Part shown: piece by piece, positions 1-7,463 of the stretch
Position numbering within the stretch: the stretch's first letter is position 1
Layout: each line of letters starts with the position of its first letter
Origin: Gemmatimonadota bacterium
GTDB taxonomy: Bacteria > Gemmatimonadota > Gemmatimonadetes > Longimicrobiales > UBA6960
Assembly: GCA_022564535.1 (NCBI GenBank)
Contig: JADFLD010000023.1
Span: forward strand, 1-11,324
Direction: 5' to 3'
DNA length: 11,324 nucleotides
Notes under the pieces: generated by a model
Told to the model about the DNA's origin: nothing
What the model saw: the letters and a program-made list of their open reading frames with translations, nothing else
Database searches by the model: none
Made by a program: the position numbers and the translations under genes

Positions 1-1052
1 GTGCCCACAACGATGGGGGGGTCGTTCACGCGCCGCCCGTTGGACTCTAGACTCTCGTACACTCCGGGGTCGTACAGGCTATAGCGTCCCGTTGCGATCG
101 CATCGAGTGCGGTTAGGATGCCCACGAAGTTGGTCTTCCGAAGATGCTGCTTCTGCGGGTCACCTTCCCACGCGCCAGACTCGATCAGAATGGTACTGGC
201 GCCCCACGCGCCCATCAGGTCTCCAAACGCGCGTGGATTGAAGGTGTCGTCGTACTTCGCGATGTGGTCGCCCACCAGCGGATCCATCGACTCGATGAGA
301 AGAGACGCGACCTGCATGGCGCGACGACGCTTGTCATCGACGTCTCGGTCGGCGTTGTACGCCGGGGCGAGCAGAGCGATGGCGACGCCCCGGCTCGACC
401 GGCCGACCCGCACGGCTGCGCCTTGGTCATGGAGATTGAATCCGAAGTCAGGATCCAGTGCGTCCCGGACCGCCTTGAGGATCTTTCCTTCGGGCGTCTG
501 GAGGCGACGGGCGTCACGGTTCACGTCGATGCCCTGGGCGTTGCGACGACGGAATCGCTCGGCTCCGTCCGGGTTCAACATCGGAATCATGTGGACGGTC
601 GAGCCCTCGGCGATCCTCTGCGCGAGTGGGTGATCCGGAGAGTCGTTGAAAAATCGGACGATGTCGGCGAGCGACATCGACGCGGTGCTTTCGTCGCCGT
701 GCATCTGCGACCAGAGCAGAACGGTCGTCGGACCCTGACCGAACGTGAGCTGCCGGACGGTACGTCCCTCTGCACTCTCGCCAACGACGCGCGACGACAC
801 GGACCTGCCCAGATAAGGGGTCAGCGCCCCCCAGTACGTCTCGTGGTTGAAGCGGCGGTCGTCTAGCCCGGCGACGCGCGCGCCGTCGTGGAGCGACACG
901 AGCTCCGCCGCGCTCGTGGGTGGAGGCGTTGCCGGTCCGTACGAGTTGGCGAGTCCCGTGCCACAGCCGAGAAGGGTCGCCGCCGCGAGGGGGAGCATAC
1001 GCGTTGTCCATTGTGGCGCGGTCCTCAACGCGGGCGTCCCATGTCTCCTCAC
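1..1052 (-). CDS. M14-family zinc carboxypeptidase-like lipoprotein (3' end beyond window)
   Basis: The protein is a metallopeptidase of the carboxypeptidase A (M14) fold, partial: about 350 residues are visible and the frame is open at the left edge. Numbered from the GTG at 1052, the zinc ligands are in HGDE (H118, E121) and in FNLHDQ (H208); the substrate-side pair N178-R179 sits in GIDVNRD, and the catalytic glutamate is in LIESG (E291). All key residues are present. The N-terminus has a basic region, a hydrophobic stretch and the lipobox LLGC (Cys30), so it should be exported and lipidated. The start is uncertain. GTG at 1052 overlaps the namZ stop (GTGA), TTG at 1028 also gives a good signal peptide, and ATG at 998 would leave no basic n-region. 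Neighbours suggest cleavage of cell-wall peptides. MpaA, an M14 enzyme, cuts the gamma-D-Glu-diaminopimelate bond, but the exact substrate here is inference. Confidence 0.85.
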   Translation of the reverse strand, partial: MRRHGTPALRTAPQWTTRMLPLAAATLLGCGTGLANSYGPATPPPTSAAELVSLHDGARVAGLDDRRFNHETYWGALTPYLGRSVSSRVVGESAEGRTVRQLTFGQGPTTVLLWSQMHGDESTASMSLADIVRFFNDSPDHPLAQRIAEGSTVHMIPMLNPDGAERFRRRNAQGIDVNRDARRLQTPEGKILKAVRDALDPDFGFNLHDQGAAVRVGRSSRGVAIALLAPAYNADRDVDDKRRRAMQVASLLIESMDPLVGDHIAKYDDTFNPRAFGDLMGAWGASTILIESGAWEGDPQKQHLRKTNFVGILTALDAIATGRYSLYDPGVYESLESNGRRVNDPPIVVG

Positions 1053-2368
1053 GGGTACAACAGGTAGGGGGCTCTCAGCTCTTTGAAATCCGATAGTGCC
1101 TCCGTCCAGCCGACGGTAAGCGCCTCGATGCCCAGTCCGGCTTCGATTCCGAGCCGGAGCGCGTCGGTTCCCGCAAGGCGGTCGAAATGCGCCACGAACC
1201 ACTCCCAGTTGTCTCCTGAAGCGCGGTAGGCTTCGATGAGCATCGCGACGCCGGCTTGGGTCGCGTCGTACGTGCTCGACTCCGCCACCAGGCGCACACC
1301 TTCGATCTCCTGGCCCTCGAACTTCCGGTCTCCAGCGTTCGTCGGTGTGAACGTCTCGGCTTCGAACCGCACGCCCTCGATCTGATACAAGTTCAGTGCC
1401 ACGGCGAGCGCGTCTCCGTCGAACCACGGTGCGCCGATCCTCTGGAAGGCACGGTCGGTCCCGCGTCCGACCGAGATAGGCGTGCCCTCGAAGAGGCACG
1501 TGCCCGGGTAGGCCAGCGCGCTCTCCACCGACGGCATGTTCGGCGACGGCGGGACCCAGGGCAGACCAGTCGCCTCGAAGCTCGTGGAGCGCGTCCAGCC
1601 ATTCATTGGAACGACGCTCAGCTCGACGTCGATTCCGAACTCGCCGACGTACATCCGGGCGAGCTCGCCCGGTGTCATGCCATGGCGCATCGGGACCGGA
1701 TAAAGCCCCACGAACGTGCTGTATTCGGGCTCGAGTACGTTGCCCTGGACGACGTCGCCCCTGATCGGGTTCGGACGGTCCAGTACGATGAACGGGATGC
1801 CGTTTTCGCCTGCGGCTTCCATCGAGCGGGCCATCGTCGACACGTACGTGTAGTAGCGCGCCCCGACGTCCTGCATGTCGAAGACGAGAACGTCGATGCC
1901 CTCGAGCATCGCGGGCGTAGGCTTCCGCGTTTCACCGTAAAGGGAGTGGATTGGGAGTCCCGTCTGTCGGTCGAGGCCGCTCTCGATCGCCGCTCCGGCA
2001 CGTTCTTCCCCGCGAATTCCGTGCTCAGGCGAATACAGGGCAACGAGCTCGACCCGGGGGTGTTCCGCGAGCAGGTCGATATCCGATCGCCCGTTTCGGT
2101 CGATTCCCGTGTGGTTGGTGATCAATCCGACCCGCAGACCCTCCAAGAGGTGGAGGGAGTCCTCGAGCAGGACCTCGATTCCAGGCCGCACTTCGACCGA
2201 ACGTGCGCGCCCGACCGCCGCGGAGTCTTCCACGGAATCGCCGCACGCGGTCGGTGAGAGCAACCCTAGGGCGATGAGCACGTAGGACTGTCGGCTTATC
2301 GCGTAGCGGGTGCTTTTCGCGCCCTCTGACCCTTGGCGCGATCGGCGGAGATTGTTTGTCCGTGACAT
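1049..2368 (-). CDS. namZ: NamZ-type exo-beta-N-acetylmuramidase (DUF1343) lipoprotein
   Basis: The protein belongs to the DUF1343/NamZ family (439 residues). The B. subtilis member YbbC/NamZ removes MurNAc from the non-reducing ends of peptidoglycan chains. Family hallmarks seen are GLITNHTG (residues 81-88), YSPEHGIRG (112-120, with the conserved Glu115-His116 pair thought to lie at the active site), VFDMQDVGARYYTY, and PNP and SPNMPS segments. The length fits a complete enzyme. The N-terminus has a long basic region, a hydrophobic segment (SYVLIALGLL) and Cys42 in SPTAC. That is a slightly imperfect lipobox, so lipidation is likely but not certain. The ATG at 2368 is preferred over one 90 bases upstream because the longer form would invade the divergent gene's start. 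No clear Shine-Dalgarno is visible. It is divergent from nagZ and translationally coupled to the M14 peptidase, whose GTG overlaps its TGA. Confident in family; MurNAc as the released sugar follows from the family. Confidence 0.9.
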   Translation of the reverse strand: MSRTNNLRRSRQGSEGAKSTRYAISRQSYVLIALGLLSPTACGDSVEDSAAVGRARSVEVRPGIEVLLEDSLHLLEGLRVGLITNHTGIDRNGRSDIDLLAEHPRVELVALYSPEHGIRGEERAGAAIESGLDRQTGLPIHSLYGETRKPTPAMLEGIDVLVFDMQDVGARYYTYVSTMARSMEAAGENGIPFIVLDRPNPIRGDVVQGNVLEPEYSTFVGLYPVPMRHGMTPGELARMYVGEFGIDVELSVVPMNGWTRSTSFEATGLPWVPPSPNMPSVESALAYPGTCLFEGTPISVGRGTDRAFQRIGAPWFDGDALAVALNLYQIEGVRFEAETFTPTNAGDRKFEGQEIEGVRLVAESSTYDATQAGVAMLIEAYRASGDNWEWFVAHFDRLAGTDALRLGIEAGLGIEALTVGWTEALSDFKELRAPYLLYP

Positions 2369-2437
2369 TAGGCAAGCTTCGGGGTCAGATTGGAATCCGT
2401 CAACGCACCCGGCTTCGAGAGGCGACGCACCCACCGC
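2369..2437. promoter_or_regulatory. Divergent intergenic region between namZ and nagZ
   Basis: This 69-bp gap separates the two arms of the salvage locus, so both promoters must lie here or inside the neighbouring 5' ends. On the minus strand TTGACG (2398-2403) resembles a -35 box pointing toward namZ, but 17 bases downstream there is only GAAGCT, a poor -10. No convincing boxes were found toward nagZ. GAGAGG at 2417-2422 could be a weak ribosome binding site for the ATG at 2438, though 15 bases is a long spacing. The shared position suggests joint control, possibly by one regulator, but I see no clear operator palindrome. Confidence 0.3.
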
Positions 2438-4363
2438 ATGCACCGAATCACGCTTCATTTCACTCCGTGGGTGCGGGGGATGGTCGGCACTGTCGGTGTG
2501 CTTACCCTGGCTGCGTGTGGGATTCTTGCCGGATCAGGTGAAGTCGTGCCTCCGGTGGAGCCCGGAGTCGGTAGAGGGCAGCCGAGCCCACACCCCGCAC
2601 TCGAGTCGGCGTTCGACAGCGTAACGGCTGCACAGGCGGAGGTGCTCCCGCCCCTCGATAGGTCTAGCTGGGCGGAACGTACGCTCGAAGAGATGACCCT
2701 GGAAGAGAAGGCCGGTCAGTTGATCATGCCTTGGGTCCTCGGGGACTTCGCGCCGGAGGGATCGCCGAGTCACGAGCGGGTGTTCAGCTTTATCGACGAG
2801 CACAAGATCGGCGGTATCATCATGTCGGTCGGGACGCCGTTCGACGTTGCGGCCAAGCTCAACGATCTCCAGGGCCACTCCGAGATCCCGTTACTCGTCG
2901 CTGCGGATCTCGAGACCGGGGCGGGCTTCCGCATGCGTGGGGCGATTCACATGCCGAGCGCCATCGACCTCGGAGGTGCGACCGATTTCCCTTCGCTGAT
3001 GGCGGTCGGGGCCACGGGTCGAGAACATCTCGCGTACGAGATGGGACGGATCACCGCCGTCGAGGCGCGAGCGGTGGGCATCCACGTCCCGTTCGCACCG
3101 GTGCTGGACGTCAACAACAATCCGGACAATCCCATCATCAACGTCCGCTCGTTCGGCGAAGATCCGGAGCGAGTGTCGAAGATGGGGGTCGCGTTCATGC
3201 GCGGGGTGCAGGAACACGGAGCCATCGCCACTGGCAAGCATTTCCCCGGACACGGTGACACCGAGATCGACTCCCACGTGGCACTGCCCGTGATCCGCCA
3301 CGACCGGGCGCGCATGGATTCGGTGGAGTTGCGCCCGTTTCAGGAGGCGATCGACGCGGGGATGGGCGCGATCATGACTGCGCACATCTCGGTTCCGTCG
3401 CTGAACGGCGGAGTTCGTGAGCCGTCGACGCTGTCGCCGCTCGTCCTCACCAACGTCCTTCGCGATCAGATGGGCTTCGAGGGGCTCATTTTTACGGACG
3501 CGATGGACATGAGCGCCATTTCGCGGCGCTACGACTCCGGTGAGGCAGCGGTTCGCGCCGTCGAAGCCGGAGCCGACGTGATCCTCATGCCCGCTTCGGT
3601 GGAAGGCGCGATCAAGGGGATCGTCGAGGCGGTTCGATTGGGCCGAATCCCAGAGTCGAGGCTCGACGAGTCGGTCCTGCGCCTGCTGGAAACGAAGGAG
3701 GAGCTCGGCCTGCACGAGAACCGGCTGGTTGCCATCCAGGAGATTCAGGAGCGCGTGGGCGTCCCCGCGCATATCGCGGTCGCTGAACAGATTGCTGAGA
3801 GTTCGATCACGCTGCTCAAGAACGACCGGGGCCTGCTGCCTCTCGCGGGGACTCGCTCTGCCCGCGTGCTGTCGGTCTCCTACCGCCGGACTTCGGACAT
3901 CCTCGCGGGGCGATTCTTCAACCGTGCTCTCCGGGGAACGTACCCGCGTCTCACCACCGTCGAGATCGGCGCCGATGCTGACCCTGCAGCCTACGATCGC
4001 ATCAAGCGAAGAGCCAGAGATCAGGCCCTCGTCGTCGTCAGTACCTACGTGACCGCGGTCTCGTACGCTGGAGGCGTCGCAATCCCGGACGAGCTCGTCG
4101 ACTTCATCGAGCACCTGCGCAGGGTCGGGGTGCCCCACGTGGTGGTGTCGTTCGGCAACCCCTATCTGATTTCAGCCTTTCCGGACGTGCAGGCCTACCT
4201 GCTCGCCTGGAGCGGATCGGAGGTGAGTCAAAGAGCGGCTGCCAAGGCGCTCCTCGGGCAGCTCGAGATCGTCGGTCGAGTGCCGACTAGAATTCCACCG
4301 CTCTTCGAGATCGGCGACGGACTCAGGATACCGATGAAGCAGCCGGTCGCCGGTGGCCGCTGA
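2438..4363 (+). CDS. nagZ: NagZ-type beta-N-acetylglucosaminidase (GH3) lipoprotein
   Basis: This is a family 3 glycoside hydrolase of the NagZ group, which removes terminal GlcNAc from muropeptides. The signature KHFPGHGDTEIDSH spans residues 267-280; D278 and H280 correspond to the Asp-His acid/base dyad known from B. subtilis NagZ. The nucleophile is predicted to be D354 in FTDAMDM. At about 641 residues with an additional C-terminal alpha/beta domain (from about 440, starting SITLLKNDRGLLPL), it matches the two-domain Bacillus form, not the short single-domain cytoplasmic NagZ of enterobacteria. The N-terminus carries a classical lipobox LAAC (Cys27), so it acts outside the cytoplasm. ATG at 2438 fits the signal peptide; a TTG at 2390 would only lengthen it. 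It begins the rightward operon and overlaps the next gene by 11 nt. Some relatives act as phosphorylases, which the sequence alone does not exclude. Confidence 0.93.
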   Translation: MHRITLHFTPWVRGMVGTVGVLTLAACGILAGSGEVVPPVEPGVGRGQPSPHPALESAFDSVTAAQAEVLPPLDRSSWAERTLEEMTLEEKAGQLIMPWVLGDFAPEGSPSHERVFSFIDEHKIGGIIMSVGTPFDVAAKLNDLQGHSEIPLLVAADLETGAGFRMRGAIHMPSAIDLGGATDFPSLMAVGATGREHLAYEMGRITAVEARAVGIHVPFAPVLDVNNNPDNPIINVRSFGEDPERVSKMGVAFMRGVQEHGAIATGKHFPGHGDTEIDSHVALPVIRHDRARMDSVELRPFQEAIDAGMGAIMTAHISVPSLNGGVREPSTLSPLVLTNVLRDQMGFEGLIFTDAMDMSAISRRYDSGEAAVRAVEAGADVILMPASVEGAIKGIVEAVRLGRIPESRLDESVLRLLETKEELGLHENRLVAIQEIQERVGVPAHIAVAEQIAESSITLLKNDRGLLPLAGTRSARVLSVSYRRTSDILAGRFFNRALRGTYPRLTTVEIGADADPAAYDRIKRRARDQALVVVSTYVTAVSYAGGVAIPDELVDFIEHLRRVGVPHVVVSFGNPYLISAFPDVQAYLLAWSGSEVSQRAAAKALLGQLEIVGRVPTRIPPLFEIGDGLRIPMKQPVAGGR

Positions 4364-7300
4364 CGGTCGGCGGGGTTTCACCGGTATCGCCGCCGCACGG
4401 TGGGTCCTCCTCGGCCTGACGGCTTGCGGCGGAGCGCCACAGGGCCTTGCCGCTCCGAGCGGGGCGATCCCTACAGCGACCGAGCCACGGCTGGCTGGCG
4501 AGCTCGACCCGACTGCCCGGGCCTGGGTCGAGGAGACGTTGGCCGGCTTCACGCTCGATGAGCTGGTATCTCAGCTGATCATCGAGTGGATTCCAGGCGG
4601 ATACACCGCCCCGTCGCATCCCGACTTCGAGCCCCTGCGGCGCTGGGTACAAGACGACCGGATCGGCGGCGTGTCGCCGTCGATCGGCTCGCCGCACGCG
4701 TACGTCGCGAAGCTGAACGCGCTCCAGGCGCTGGCCGACGTGCCACTGCTCGTGACCGCAGACTTCGAGAACGGCGGTCCCGGCATGCGCATCAACGGTT
4801 CCTATGCGCTCCCCTCGATGCTCCCGCAGGGCGGTGGAACGGACTTCCCTCCGACGATGGCTTTCGGTGCGATCGGGGACGAACGCTTTGCGTACGAGTA
4901 CGGTCGGATCACGGCCCGTGAAGCGCGTGCGAGCGGCGTGCACCTCCTGTTCGCTCCGGTGCTGGACGTGAACTCGAATCCAGACAATCCCGTCATCGCG
5001 ACGCGTTCGTTCGGAAGCGACGCGGAGTCGGTCGCGCTGCTGGGCGCTGCATTCGTACGGGGCGCCAGGGATGGCGGAGCGCTGACGACGGGCAAGCACT
5101 TCCCCGGGCACGGTGACACCTCGACCGATTCGCACACGGGGATTCCGGTCGTAGGGGCCGACCGTGCCGCACTCGACCGGATGGAACTCGTCCCCTTCGT
5201 CGCTGCGATCGAGGAAGGCGTGGACGCGATCATGACCGCGCATGTCCAACTGCCCAACGTCCTGGGTCCCGGGGCTCCTCCGGCCACGCTTTCACCCGAG
5301 GTCATGACGGGTATCCTCCGCGAAGACCTGGGATTCGATGGGCTGCTCCTCACGGACGCCATGACCATGAGGGGTATCACCGACATGTACGGCATCGGTG
5401 AGGCCTCGGTGCGCGCGATCGAGGCCGGATCCGACGTGGTTCTGTCGCCTAAGGCGGTGACCGAGGTTCTCGGCTCGATTCGCGAGGCCGTCGACAGTGG
5501 ACGCCTGAGCAGGGCGCGGCTCGAGGCTTCGGCGCGGCGCATTCTCACGATGAAGGCGAGAGTCGGGCTTCACATAAATCGCTTCGTATCGCTCGATCGG
5601 GTGAGCGAGGTGGTGGGCTCGGGTGCCCACGTCGCCTTCGCGGACACCGCGGCGAGCCGATCGATCACGCTGGTCAGAGACGACGATCGGCTGGTGCCGA
5701 TGAATCCCCTCTCGCTCGCCCCGACGCTGCATATCCGCTACGCACCGTCGACCCGCTTGTGGGCGAACCGTGCGTTCGCTGCCGGCCTGTCGGAACGGGC
5801 CTTCGACGTCACGGAAATCAGCCTCGACGAGCGCAGCGATTCGGCCGACTACGCCGCTGTCGCCGTGGCGCTGAATGACGCGGACAGAATCATCGTGAGT
5901 GCGTACGTCTCGGCGTCGGCGGGATCCGGTGCGTCGGTGCTTCCCGAGCCTCTCAGGGAGCTGGTGACCGCGAGCGCGGAGGATCGTCCGACCGTCGTCA
6001 TCTCCTTCGGAAATCCGTACCTGCTTACCGCGGTTCCGACCGTTGGCAGCTACATGGTCGCGTGGGGCGATCGGCCGGTATCGCAGCGAGCGGCGCTGGC
6101 CGCTCTCTTCGGGGAGGAGGCGATTTCGGGCCGACTGCCGATTCCGTTGCCGCCCTTCTACCCGATTGGGCACGGACTCGACCGTGCCAAGGTTACCGAC
6201 CGGATTACGATGCTCGGCGTGGAGGACCCACTCGTAGCCGCGGGCATCGTGGCGAGGGGCGGTGGGGGTCCCCGAGGGCGGAACCAGTCGGTCGCCGATC
6301 CGGCGAGCGTAGGGATGTCGGCCGTGGGGCTCGCAAGGGTAGACTCGATCATCGAGGCCGGGATTGCCGACTCCGTCGCATCGGGCGTCGCGATCGCCAT
6401 CGGCCGCCACGGCCGCCTGGTGTCGCTGAAGGGCTTCGGGGAGCTCCAGTACGGCACGCGTCGTCCGGTGACCCCGACGTCGATCTTCGATCTGGCCTCG
6501 GTCTCGAAGGTCGTCGGCACCACGACTGCGACGATGATGCTCGTGGCCGACGGCCTCCTGGATCTCGACGCGCCCGTCGTCTCGTACCTGCCGTGGTGGT
6601 CGCGTGGCGACGAACGAAAAGAGGATGTCACGGTGCGGCAACTCATGCTGCACCGCACGGGCCTGATTCCGTTCCGAACGTGGTATTTCGAGATCGAAGG
6701 CATGCAGGCCTACAAGGACGCGGCGGCCGACGAGCCGCTCCAGACCGCCCCAGGAGAGCGGACCTCCTACTCCGACATCGGGATCATGACGCTCGCCTGG
6801 GTCATCGAGGAGATCTCCGGCCAGACGCTCGACGACTTCCTTCAGGAGCGCCTCTGGCATCCGCTCGGCATGCTCGAGACGCGGTATCGACCCGAGTCGA
6901 CGCTCCGGCCTCGTATCGCGGCGACGGAGCTCGACACGCTCTATAGGAATGAGATGGTGTGGGGCACCGTCCACGACGAGAACGCCGACGCGATGGGAGG
7001 CGTCGCAGGGCACGCCGGCTTGTTCAGCACCGTGGTCGACCTCTCGGTCTTCGCCCGCATGATGCTCAACGACGGGGTGACACCCGCATGTTCGCCTGGC
7101 GGCGAGCCCGGGGAGCCGTGTCCGGTGCGGAGGACGGAAGAGCGACGGCTGCTCGACCCAGCGGTGCTCGACATGTTCACGACCCGCTTCGACGAAACGT
7201 CCTCCCGGGCGCTCGGCTGGGACACGCCGAGCGAGCGGTCCTCGGGAGGTGATTACGTGACCAACGAGGCTTTTGGCCACACCGGCTACACCGGCACATC

Positions 7301-7463
7301 GATCTGGATGGACCCGGAACTGGACGTCTGGGTCGTGCTTCTGACCAATCGCGTCCACCCGACGCGCGAGAACCAGAAGCACGTGCCGTTTCGTCGGGCT
7401 GTGCACGACGCGGCGATGCTGTCGATAACCGACCGGGTCATCGAGAAGCGGACGACCCGATGA
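4353..7463 (+). CDS. NagZ (GH3) fused to AmiE-like serine beta-lactamase-fold hydrolase, lipoprotein
   Basis: This 1036-residue protein joins two complete enzymes. The N-terminal GH3 part (about 40-620) has KHFPGHGDTSTDSH (248-261; D259/H261 dyad) and predicted nucleophile D335 in LTDAMTM, followed by the GH3 C-terminal domain. The C-terminal part (about 650-1030) is a class C beta-lactamase-fold domain with all three motifs: SVSK (S716, K719), YSD (806-808) and HTG (976-978). In B. subtilis the gene beside nagZ encodes AmiE/YbbE, a protein of the same fold that removes the peptide from MurNAc, so the fusion probably combines deglycosylation and amidase steps. The GTG start at 4353 yields a lipobox LTAC (Cys25). 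It overlaps nagZ by 11 nt and has no clear Shine-Dalgarno, suggesting coupled translation. Two cysteines (C913, C923) in a loop of the second domain could form a disulfide. The amidase role is inference; an esterase or D-Ala peptidase is the alternative. Confidence 0.9.
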   Translation: MAADGRRGFTGIAAARWVLLGLTACGGAPQGLAAPSGAIPTATEPRLAGELDPTARAWVEETLAGFTLDELVSQLIIEWIPGGYTAPSHPDFEPLRRWVQDDRIGGVSPSIGSPHAYVAKLNALQALADVPLLVTADFENGGPGMRINGSYALPSMLPQGGGTDFPPTMAFGAIGDERFAYEYGRITAREARASGVHLLFAPVLDVNSNPDNPVIATRSFGSDAESVALLGAAFVRGARDGGALTTGKHFPGHGDTSTDSHTGIPVVGADRAALDRMELVPFVAAIEEGVDAIMTAHVQLPNVLGPGAPPATLSPEVMTGILREDLGFDGLLLTDAMTMRGITDMYGIGEASVRAIEAGSDVVLSPKAVTEVLGSIREAVDSGRLSRARLEASARRILTMKARVGLHINRFVSLDRVSEVVGSGAHVAFADTAASRSITLVRDDDRLVPMNPLSLAPTLHIRYAPSTRLWANRAFAAGLSERAFDVTEISLDERSDSADYAAVAVALNDADRIIVSAYVSASAGSGASVLPEPLRELVTASAEDRPTVVISFGNPYLLTAVPTVGSYMVAWGDRPVSQRAALAALFGEEAISGRLPIPLPPFYPIGHGLDRAKVTDRITMLGVEDPLVAAGIVARGGGGPRGRNQSVADPASVGMSAVGLARVDSIIEAGIADSVASGVAIAIGRHGRLVSLKGFGELQYGTRRPVTPTSIFDLASVSKVVGTTTATMMLVADGLLDLDAPVVSYLPWWSRGDERKEDVTVRQLMLHRTGLIPFRTWYFEIEGMQAYKDAAADEPLQTAPGERTSYSDIGIMTLAWVIEEISGQTLDDFLQERLWHPLGMLETRYRPESTLRPRIAATELDTLYRNEMVWGTVHDENADAMGGVAGHAGLFSTVVDLSVFARMMLNDGVTPACSPGGEPGEPCPVRRTEERRLLDPAVLDMFTTRFDETSSRALGWDTPSERSSGGDYVTNEAFGHTGYTGTSIWMDPELDVWVVLLTNRVHPTRENQKHVPFRRAVHDAAMLSITDRVIEKRTTR

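Noticed and set aside
514..1011. 165-codon minus-strand frame starting at ATG 1011
   Set aside because: It overlaps the M14 gene in another frame. The M14 frame shows zinc-binding and catalytic motifs; this one is Arg-rich with none.
2891..4138. 415-codon open frame on the minus strand across nagZ
   Set aside because: Same artefact: no domain signal, and it sits wholly inside a well-supported gene on the other strand.
5292..7406. 704-codon open frame on the minus strand across the fusion gene
   Set aside because: It is a mirror of GC-rich coding DNA. The translation is rich in Arg, His and Asp with no recognisable domain, while the opposite strand encodes complete catalytic motifs.
6300..7463. 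Antibiotic-resistance beta-lactamase
   Set aside because: The fold matches class C enzymes, but the domain is fused to NagZ in a wall-salvage operon and has YSD/HTG variants typical of amidase- or esterase-type relatives; nothing indicates drug hydrolysis.
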